A DNA stretch of 64,000 nucleotides, from NCBI GenBank assembly GCA_023525975.1, contig CM042042.1, positions 4,781,501 through 4,845,500 on the forward strand. The letters run 5' to 3'. The position numbers and the translations under genes are program-made. Below, in pieces: positions 10,620 through 19,877 of the stretch. This DNA is from Smallanthus sonchifolius (Eukaryota > Streptophyta > Magnoliopsida > Asterales > Asteraceae). How positions within the stretch are numbered: position 1 is the first letter of the stretch; each line of letters begins with the position of its first letter. A model generated the notes under the pieces. It searched no databases and was not told where the DNA came from. It saw only the letters and a program-made list of their open reading frames with translations.

Positions 10620-11168
10620 GTTTAGTTCTTTTATTTGTATTTTGTTTATTTCGTTATTATGTATGTAAAACATTTTGATGTATATATTTAATTTTATGAT
10701 GTAATGTATATAATGTTTAGTTTACTTGTTTGGTTGTAATGTTTAATATTTTGTTTGGTTTGTAATGTTTAATATTTTGTTTGGTTTGTAATGTTTAATA
10801 TTTTGTTTGATTATACTGTAAAAATATAATAAATGTTTAAAAAAATATAAAATATATAAAATTTATAAATAGATAACAAACTTATATTAACAAACTTATA
10901 TAAACAAAATTATATAAATTTTAAAAAAATATAATTAAATAAATAATCCTATACGTGACGTATAGGTCTATACGCCACGTATAGGATTATTTATCACCAA
11001 ATCTACGAGGCGTATAGGGCAATACGAATCGTATGGGACACCAGAATGACACGTGTCATTCTGGTGTCAGAGACTAAACCCAATACGCCCTCGTATTGAC
11101 CTATACGAGGACGTATCGCGCGACGGCGGGTCCAATTAGCAATATTCCGTGTGTGGTTAGAATCGCCC
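10620..11168. repeat. AT-rich tail and right palindrome cluster of the MULE
   Basis: The 10690-10810 part repeats TAATGTTTAATATTTTGTTTGG about three times. From 10948 come CCTATACGTGACGTATAGG, CTATACGCCACGTATAGG and related copies, then a perfect 32-bp palindrome at 11037-11068 (half-site GACACCAGAATGACAC, centre CACGTG), then the terminal inverted repeat. Confidence 0.75.
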
Positions 11169-11176
11169 TTAAATAA

Positions 11177-13039
11177 ATATAAAAGGTAAAGACTTTACGC
11201 AAACACAACATTAAGGTGAAATAGCGAGTACTATTAAAAAAAATTATTAAAAAAAACAAAACTGTAACAAAGCAGTTAAAAATGTTAATTGGTAAAAAAT
11301 TAGAATTTTTTTTTACTTAATATACATTAATTGCACATTCTTAAAAGGAATGTTTTTTAATCCGGTTGAAACTTATTTTAAAATGTAGAGTAAATATTTA
11401 TTAGAGACAACGAAAAAGAAAAAAGAAGATAAGGTCTCTTGAGTCGAAAAAAAAAGCCATTGTTTCGCTATTAATTATCAAAACCACTCATTTCACAAAA
11501 ATCCACTATTCATAAATGTACAAGTCTAAAAGCATATAGTACAAGCAAACAATACATGTTTTTTTTTTAATATTTTCATTTTCAACCCTTATACTATATA
11601 TAATATACGCTTTTAGTCCGTTTCATTTTCTATTAATTTCGTTTTCCTTTAATAACTTCCGTTCGTTAATTTTTTTCCAGAATACAGAGTGTGCGGCTGT
11701 TTTTAGTTTTTTTTTTGTCAATGTTCCGATATAATTTTTTTTAAAACGGAGTTGTATTAAAAATGGAGTTTTTTCGTATCGTTGTATATAGCGAGTGCTG
11801 TTACCGTTGTGGTACCGTGACGATTCGAACATATTATGAGCGACCGACATCATTGTTGGTATTGATATTATCGGGACCCATATCGGTATTCGATTTTATG
11901 GTTTTCGACGATAATGAACACGACACCCGTCGCGAAGCGCGGGTATAACCATCTAGTTAGTGATAAATTGGCAATTTGGCACCATGTGAGGGGGCAAAGA
12001 ACAAGAAGAGTAAAATGTAGTAGGTGTTGGTTTATCATTGGTGACTTTCTGCCTATAACAGGATCATTATATAGACTTTCAAAAAAAACAGGATCATTAT
12101 ATAAAAAAGTGAACATATTAGCAATAGGTGGATAAGGCTCTTCCATATGATGGGGGGTGCGACGTCACAACATTCAATGTTCGCCGTTAAAAAAAAAATT
12201 ATATAAAAAAGTCAAATAACATTTTATGATACCTTAAATGTTATTATAAGGGCATCAAGTGTACTCCCTGTGAGGGGGCGTGAAGGGGTGAGAGGCGTGG
12301 AACAACGCCTTTTATGGACGTAAAAGGTGCGCGAGAATTCTCACGGGAGAAGAGAAAGAGAGAGAGTTCTCTTGTATGAGAGGTTGACATCTTATTAGTA
12401 AAGAGAGAGAGTTCTCTTGTATGAGAGGTTGACATCTTATTAGTTGAGGGGGCGTGAGTGGTGTGAGGGTGTGAGAATCCTATGAATAATGTTTTTACAT
12501 GGTTTTCATTAAAACCTTAAATAAACTTGGACTAATTTTGATCAACTCTTGCAGCTTTATTGGCATTGACTTTGAAAAAAGAGAAAGAAGAATTGCCCAT
12601 TTGGTGAAGATAAGCTGGCTTTGTTGTGGTGGGCATTTGAGAGATAAAGGAAAACTATGTTGGGCTTAATTTCCCACTCTAGTAAGCCGACTATTAGTTG
12701 GGCTGATTAATTCACGTGGAGGTGTTTGAGTTAGGTGGTTGGTTGTTTGGGGTGCTGGGTGGGGGGAGGGGGGCAAGACCCTCAATCTCCATGCTCCCTC
12801 TCTTTCCCCCAAGATTTTGTACTCAGAGACTGCAACTATTGATCAACGAAATCATGGAGAGAGGAATCATGTTTAATGGCCATATAGGTGAAGAAGAAAC
12901 ATAGAAAAAGGGTGGTGGTAAAATCAAACGTGTCATATACATGCGTACATGCTAAAAAGAATACACTTACAAATCACTATTCATCCAAAATTTCTGTTAA
13001 ACTAGTTTATTATAGCTGCAAGAGCCACATTATTAATAA
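11177..13039. other. Intergenic region: Helitron end, SINE tail, tandem duplication
   Basis: No gene is supported. A Helitron-like 3' end (hairpin CGCGAAGCGCG, then CTAG at 11953-11956, then T) lies on the plus strand. A SINE tail is at 12111-12197. A 45-bp unit containing GAGAGAGTTCTCTTGTATGA is repeated twice in tandem at 12355-12444, inside a GTGAGGGGGCGTG-rich block (12258-12475) that may itself be a small transposon. The rest is AT-rich. Confidence 0.5.
12111..12197 (+). mobile_element. SINE 3' fragment with 15-bp target duplication
   Basis: The sequence ends in GCCGTTAAAAAAAAA and closely matches the 3' end of the longer SINE at 56078-56420. A perfect 15-bp direct repeat, ATTATATAAAAAAGT, flanks it (12096-12110 and 12198-12212). 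Such long duplications are typical of LINE-mediated retroposition. The 5' tRNA-like part is missing, so this is a 5'-truncated insertion. Confidence 0.75.
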
Positions 13040-16000
13040 CTAGCGGGGTCCCCGCGCTATGCGGCGGGAGTTCGATTGATGTCAGTTCAGTTCGTTACGT
13101 TACGGTAACCGCTTGGAACCGGCACACAGTATAACAAACGAAAGAGAGAACTTAAAAAATAAATTAGTTACATACCCAAAATGATATAGAAATGTGTTTT
13201 ACATCAATCGAAACAACAAATAATGATATCGGTTCTGATAATACCTACGACAGTACCGATGTTATTCAATCAATATCGGTTAAGTTTTAAAATTTATAAG
13301 GTTCGATTTCTAGAACCTATACACTGCTATTTACCATGAAAAAAAAAAGAAACATCGAAACACTAATTAAAATAGCACGTGAAAACGGGAAATCCGTAAG
13401 CTTCAATGGCTTGTAAGTTCATGCTTCAACGACTTGTACATTAGCTCGGTTTTGAATAAGATTTATGTCGAAACGTAGATAAAAATAGGTACATCATAAT
13501 GGTACAATCGAATTTTTGTTAAATATTATATTTTAAAAATTATAAAAGAAAAATACAATTCGTATAAAAATAAATATATTATTAAAATATAAAACACTAC
13601 AAATAAAGCAAAAAAGGGTTGTAGCTGCGGATAAATAGTAAAGACCAAAAGTTTTAAAACTAAAATATTAAATGTATATGTAAGAACAAACATAAGATAA
13701 TTGTACCTTATGCTTTCATATTTTGCTATATGACAATTGTAAGGATTGTAATTACTTAGTATTGATCCTTAAATCTTTGCAATAATAGTAAAAGAGAATG
13801 TAGATGTTAGAGATGAAAAAGCGGGTTGATTTTCAAATGCACATGATTTGTATTAATATGATTCTTATTTTTTTTTTCAAATAAAGTTTTAATTTGGCTT
13901 TAATGAGATGGTTGAGTTGGTTTTAATGGGTTAAATAATAACTATTGAGTGTTTAATTGTAAAGATGGGTTAAATAGTAATTAAACATATTTTATGCATT
14001 GTTAAGATGTATCTTATGTATAACAATGTGTATTAGGTGTCTTAAAATTTTTGGTAAATTACAATAGTATCCTTCTAATATGCATTATATACTAGTTAGA
14101 TTTAGATATCTATGGTTTTTAATGCATTTTTGGCCAAGTCTTTAATTTTGATGGATGATTTGAAGGTTAATATTTAATTAAACTATGTATGATTCCTGAT
14201 TAGTTTAATACATTTGACTCTTTCTAGTTTCATTTTGGCTAAGTCTTAAAAGTTTATCAATTCATAGTTTCATTTGACTCTTTGTGATTAGTCATCAGTC
14301 TAATAGTATCTATGGTTTTTAACCAAACTTTTAATTCTTATTTTTATTTTTAAGGTCATTGTCTTGATTTTACACAAACATAATTACGAAACTAGTTTTT
14401 TTATTACGTTAATTTTAGAAGTGGTCATCCACGTTTCATTGAATTTATATTTTGGTCTCTTAATTCTAAAATGAATACTCATTTTGTTTTATTTTATTCT
14501 TTTCTAGAAATTTGATCACAATCCTATATAAATCACAAAGTATCCAATCTCCCAAAAAAAACTCCAACAGAGAGAAAAATCCAATTAAGAAATAGAAGAT
14601 GAAGTCTAGAACCAAAGGACTAAAGATGATATTGCTTGGTAAACTAGGGGCTATTTTGCTAATTTCATAGCAAGGTCCTTTCTATTTTTGTTGTTTGCTT
14701 TGATTCACTAGGCCAGGATTTACAATAAAGCCCCTTGTATTAAACGCTACAAAATTTCAATTTCCAGATCTAGCCATTGTCAACATTTACTTTGTCGAGT
14801 CATAGATAATTGCAATGTTTTTTTTATGATTGGATCGTACGGGTCGGTCAGACTAGGAACCAGATGTCTAGAATTGTATTCATTTGAACCAGCCGACATA
14901 GGTTGAATCAGCGAACCTAGCCAACCTGGTCGGACTGGATTTTAACCATTTATTTTTATTTTTCCCTTTAAAATCGCGTTTATTGATTTATTTAGTACTC
15001 AAACCTTCTTATTTTATTTATTAAAGTCTTTAAAATTGTAAACTCATACCAAAAAATTAAATTATTTTTATATTTTGTTTTAACTTATATATATATATAT
15101 ATATAAATTCATATATACATATATATATATATTAATTTTTATTATATTTACGACATCGTCTAATTCTTAAATTCGATCCTACTGATAGACCAGTTTGAAA
15201 TCCGTTTTGATCCTAAAACATTGAATAATAGTTCATTTATATAATTTATTTGAGATATAATTCCTGTCATTATGACAAGCAAATCAAATAATTATACACA
15301 ACATTATGTAATGTATAAATTATAATCTTCTTGGGGATCTACACAAATCTTGTATATTATTCCCATGCGTGTTTGTTTATTGTATAGATTAATGTACCGA
15401 TCTTAATAACAACAATTAATTTTTTTTACAAATAGTCTGTTATTATATATTTGGGAAATATTGTTGTGGTGGTTGTGTACTATTTTGTTACCCACTTTCT
15501 ACTTTTCTTATGATTGAAGTGAATGCAAATGGTAAAAGAAATGAGACAAGAGGAACACATAAATATAACTATAGCCATCAAATTCGTGAAATACTAAATG
15601 ATTTACCTTCACTCACGATTTATCAGATTTTTCTTTGAAAGTACTATATATGACTTGCATTTCAATGCTTGTTATCGGGGTATAATCGAGCAAGTTTATG
15701 TTACCTCGTTTAGCTTCACGAGCCTAATCAAGCTCAAAGTCACCTATAATATAAGAGAACCAATCTGCAATTTAAACTAAAGTTTAAGACTCGCGTTTAA
15801 GCTTGACTCGGTTTGAACTTTTAACAAGTTGACCTCAACCCAGCTCACAAGCAACTCGGCTCGTTTAGCAGGGTGTCAACTTACTATACGAACCAAAGAA
15901 TCATCGGATCATGAATGCCAACTTGTTACATACATATAGAGCATTGTAAATGAAAATCCAAAATCACATCATAGTCCCTAAATGAAATACAAACATATGT

Positions 16001-16105
16001 ATGCAAGACTTATGTACCGCAAGATAACAAATAGTTAGATGACAATGACATTATTATTATTATTACTGCTACTACTTATGGTTTTCACGAGTCGAAACAC
16101 TCGCT
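13040..16105. other. AT-rich intergenic region starting with a Helitron-like end
   Basis: Read on the minus strand, 13040-13070 is a GC hairpin (CCGCATAGCGCGG) followed by ACCCCG, CTAG and T, a Helitron 3' end for an element extending to the right. Shared blocks (ACCGATAT, GTTACGGTAACC) relate it to the end at 11956. A (TA)n microsatellite lies at about 15086-15132. A TATATAAAT box at 14524 precedes a 23-codon ORF at about 14599, which I do not accept as a gene. I see nothing else. Confidence 0.4.
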
Positions 16106-18670
16106 CTAATCCCTCCTCTTCTTCTTCCTCTCTTCCCGTTCAGCTGAATTCTTCAACTGCATCAGTCGGTGATAATAGTAACTTGTCAGATTCAGTTATA
16201 GTGAGTGGAGAAAGAAATACACGCGTTTAGATAGAAGTTAAACTTACCATGATGATAAGGATACGAACAAAGACAGCAATGAAGTCGGTGAAGAGTGTGA
16301 GCGCATGCTTGACATAATCCAGATCTCCAAGGTGAGCCTTCTCAATGATCTCTTGTGTATCAACTACCATGTACCCAACAAATACTAGAAGCCCAAAATA
16401 TAGCTGCACGATAGATCAAAACCATTAGTTATCATCATCATACATTCAAAGACATGCATGCCCTAGATGAGATGAGGTGCCAGTGATATTATATGCTAAA
16501 CATTTTGTAGGCCGCCGCTGTACAGACACCACCGACTATACAGGCCATAGGAGGTGAGTTTTTCTCTTATACGGATCGTATGAGTTGTGCATTGTACTTT
16601 TTCTCTTATACATGCCGTATAGCTTTCTGACTGACAAGAATGCGACTTATGTGACGTACACCACTAGAAGAGGCTATACGGGCCGTATAACATCTTTTCG
16701 CCATCTATACGGCCATAAGATGTCACCTTGTGTATTTATAGTAGGACCCTTTACAACATTGATCAGTTACAACTAACATACTTCCAATTTAAAAAGAAAG
16801 GATTAGAAATTTTGTTACCTCAAACTTGAACATAGCCATAGAACCACCAAAGATTGATGAAGCAAAATGCAACCAGAAGAGTATCGAAACACCAGAAGAC
16901 AGGAGGCCTCCTAGATAAAGATACTCTCTGCGTCTTGCCAACATGGCGGCTCCTGAGAAGCAAGCGAACGCGATGGCGGTCCCCACAAATGCGCTCACTA
17001 AAATGCTGCAAAACCAACAAAATGACATAAAATTTTGTTCAATAAGCAACACATAATAAATGATAAGTTAAAAATAACAGGAACAAAAACATACCTTGGT
17101 TCAAAATCAATGGCCAACTCAATTAAAGGACCAATAGAGGCTCCTTGGAATAGGGATGATGCCATCAAGATTGAGAACCTTTTTTGCTGTATATCAGTTG
17201 AGACAAAATAATTCAAAACCATATAAAGAATAATAACCAAGAAGATAATGAAGCAAGATACAAAACAGCTAAATTTACCTCTTCATACGGAGGAGTGGCG
17301 AGTAACCAAGACATGCATCCTATGGTTACAAAGGTGGTCAGTAGACCTCCAATGTTCCATAAAATGTGAAGATAAGCCCCAGCAGCAGCTGCTACTAAAG
17401 CGTAACATAGCGTCAGATAGACCTGCAACGACATTATACATCATTATAAGCATAAAAGTATTTTGTTATATGTTATTTTTTCATTTCAGAGAAACGATAT
17501 AGAAAATGCACAACAATGTAACACTTGATTTCAATTGAGAAAATAAATCAATTACAAGTCCTCGATCAAAGTTTTAGTCTTATAGATAAAGCCTCAAGAA
17601 AAGACCAGAACCCAAACAAAACAATACCGACTCTCCACACTCCACAGCATAAAATCAAGCCAAAGCCACTGGACCAGATCAACATTAGATTATAAATGTT
17701 TGATAGTTAATCTTCTGTCTGTTACAAAGTTACATTACCTTATACAAAAACCAATTAATGCAATTTTTTCATACACAGAACCAGCTACAGTTCTAAACTT
17801 TATACAATGTTTTCTTCGCTCAACCGCTTCATTATGATAAAATTCACGTTCTCTTTTGTAATTGATATTGTTGTGTAATTCAAGGCCTGGTTTTAAAACA
17901 TTCGCCATAGGCAACAATGCAACATAACACGCAGGTCCTGGCGCTTTTGTGTAGGCAAAGGCGCAAAGCAAGCTTTGTACAGAAAGTGCAGGTGGTGAGG
18001 CGCGCTTTTCAGGCAAAAAAATCGAAGCTTTTCATACACGTGGATTTGTGCTTCAAAATGCTGTACAACAGACTTTTTAGGTTGTACATATTGGTTATTT
18101 AGACATTAAACCATATATATCTAAATTTGAGGTAAACCTATTAGAAATATATTAAAATTTTATGTAATAAATTACTCCTTGGCGTAGGATTCTCTTCAGT
18201 AATTGATACGTAATATATGATGATTTTTCGTTTTCATTACCAAAATCTGCAAGTATCCCTGTGTTTGTAATCGATTGTGTGCAGCATATAAGCTTATGAG
18301 ATCAAAGAAGATCATCAATATTCGAAAATCAAGCCGCTAAACAAGAATAATAACAAATTACAGATCAAACCCTAAGAATGTATTCATCTCTCAAACAAGA
18401 AACCCTAACAATCTAACACCAATCACGTAACGATTTGACGCGTTATTCCAAAATCAACATGTATAGGTGCATACTAAACCAAAATATCACCACGATTCCC
18501 CAACCGGAAAGGTAAAATTGAGAGAAATTAGGGCAAAATTGACTAACCTGTTTGAGATGAGATTGAACTACGGGGGATATCTGACGGAAATTCTTAAGAG
18601 ACTCGTAAGTCCAGCTGTTTCGAGAAGCCGATTGTGGTTGTGAATCGAAGAACGACGAGAAGGATTCCAT
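16106..18670 (-). CDS. BI-1: BAX inhibitor-1, ER membrane cell-death suppressor
   Basis: There are six exons on the minus strand: 18548-18670, 17279-17422, 17095-17186, 16819-17005, 16248-16403 and 16106-16156. All joins use GT-AG sites and stay in frame, giving 250 residues, close to the family's usual 245-250. It starts MESFSSFFDSQ, a conserved plant BI-1 N-terminus. Several hydrophobic helices follow, including YALVAAAAGAYLHILW, GPLIELAIDFEP, VSAFVGTAIAFACFSGA and YFGLLVFVGYMVVDTQEIIE. It ends in a lysine/arginine-rich cytosolic tail (EREERKKKRRD). BI-1 proteins (TMBIM family) sit in the ER membrane, influence calcium leak and dampen cell death under stress. A TTG-led extension upstream of the ATG is in frame but not typical. 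Intron 1 (1.1 kb) and intron 4 carry repeat insertions. I am confident of the identity; splice sites were chosen by eye. Confidence 0.95.
16500..16770. repeat. Palindrome-bearing repeat in BI-1 intron 4
   Basis: It contains CTTATACGGATCGTATGAG, CTATACGGGCCGTATAAC and related palindromes. It begins GTAGGCCGCCGCTGTACAGA, then CACCACC, matching the start of a similar block in the VAP27 gene (about 33549). It is probably a small transposon. Its ends are approximate and I found no clear target duplication. Confidence 0.5.
17880..18025. repeat. GCGC-rich repeat in BI-1 intron 1
   Basis: CCTGGTTTTAAAACATTCGC, then GGCGCTTTTGTG, GGCAAAGGCGCAAAGC and GAGGCGCGCTTTTCAGGC. A related piece, CGCCTGAGGCGCGCTTTTTA followed by AAACCA, lies at about 23566-23616 in the kinase gene. 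This looks like a common dispersed repeat; its class is unknown. Confidence 0.45.
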
Positions 18671-18718
18671 TGTAATTGAAGAAATTTTGGTTGTGAAATT
18701 GGGTGACTTTTGAGACAA

Positions 18719-19877
18719 GACAACGAAAACCTGATTGGATATTTATAGCAGACGCGTTTGAAGATGTTGTTAAGTTATCTCGTAGTTTCGCGAAGTCACG
18801 AGAGGGCTATAGTAATTTACTAATATCCAATCGTCAATATTCCAAGTTGTACGACTTATTTTTTATAATTATTTATTACATTTTTTTATAAAAACTATTA
18901 AAATATACTTTAATTTTCAAATTAATATTTAATTTTTTAATCTTTTAAAAAAATATATAATATTTTTATCGTGAACTTTTTTTGACTTCTGTTTCGACCC
19001 TTGAATTATTTCACTATTTCTCATTTCTTCTAATAGCATGACTACATCCTGCCCCAAATATATTATAATTGACCACAAAAGTGGTGTATTTAGAAAACCC
19101 TAAATCAAAAATAAATATGGTAACGAATCCAGGAAAGTGCGAAGAACGACTTGATGTGTGTCTACTTTAGTTAGTTATTTAACTATTTAAGTACCAAAGG
19201 GTTTGTCGTAGTAGTGTGCTAAGGTGCATGCCCCGCCCAAAGGGCGGTAAGGTGGGCGACGGCTCCAGGCCTGGTCTTTCAAGAGGCCCGAAGTTTCTGA
19301 AAATTTTGTATATGTTTTAAATAGTATATTTAGTTTGTATATTAATTTTGTGTACATCAAAGTTTCTTTGGTGCATTTGGAAAAACCATTACAAGAAAAT
19401 GTAAAGGTCATATGTTCAAGTCTTGACAACAACATTATTTATTTTTAATGTGTCATATATTTTTTTTCTTTTTCTCTTTTTAAAAGGTGTTTTTAAACTA
19501 TTAAACCAAAACCAAAAAAAGACAAAAATATATATATTTAAACCCATTACATATAAAAAATTATTGAGGCCCGGTTTTTTATTACTTGTCCTGGGCCCAA
19601 AACGTTTCAAGGATTCTCAGGGCCGGCCCTGCTAAGATGTGTTCGAAATGCCTCTCTTCAAGTGGTCGAAGGTTAAATCACAAACACCAAGATACTCTAA
19701 ATTAATACAAACATCAAACCTTACGCGTGTCCCAAACTTCCCTAAAATTATCATTTTAACCTAGTTACTGTTCCTAAGCCCTTAAAGGTTTTTGTTAATG
19801 TTAATATCCTTTGTTAATTTTGACTTTACTCTTCAATAAAGTCAAAAAAATAGAAATCTTTTTTTGTCATTTAGCAT
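18719..19877. other. Intergenic region with a CAGGGCCGGCCCTG-type repeat
   Basis: No gene is seen. A repeat spans about 19229-19632. It opens with GGGCGGTAAGGTGGGCGACG and closes with GATTCTCAGGGCCGGCCCTG. A shorter diverged relative is at about 35654-35840. GCTAAG-type nine-base sequences on both sides (GCTAAGGTG and GCTAAGATG) could be an aged target duplication. Confidence 0.45.

Larger units (their letters stand above)
6586..11168 (+). mobile_element. MULE (Mutator-like) DNA transposon with two genes and palindrome arrays
   Basis: The ends form an inverted repeat of roughly 38 bp, GGGC....CTAACCACACACGGA....TGCTAATTrGAC, found at 6586 and in reverse at the right end. An 8-bp direct repeat TTAAATAA flanks it (6578-6585, 11169-11176), close to the 8-11 bp expected for MULEs. 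Inside are a FAR1/MULE-type transposase (6916-8586), a second gene (9283-10619) and three clusters of hairpin palindromes of the type TATACGCCACGTATA: at the left end (6628-6838), between the genes (8590-9115) and at the right end (10948-11118). Both genes are damaged, so this copy is not autonomous now. The shared ends and shared palindromes argue for one element rather than a nested pair. Confidence 0.75.

Noticed and set aside
14599..14670. TATA-like box followed by a 23-codon ORF (MKSRTKGLKMILLGKLGAIL)
   Set aside because: Very short, no recognised family, no splice site to extend it, in AT-rich DNA where such patterns arise by chance.
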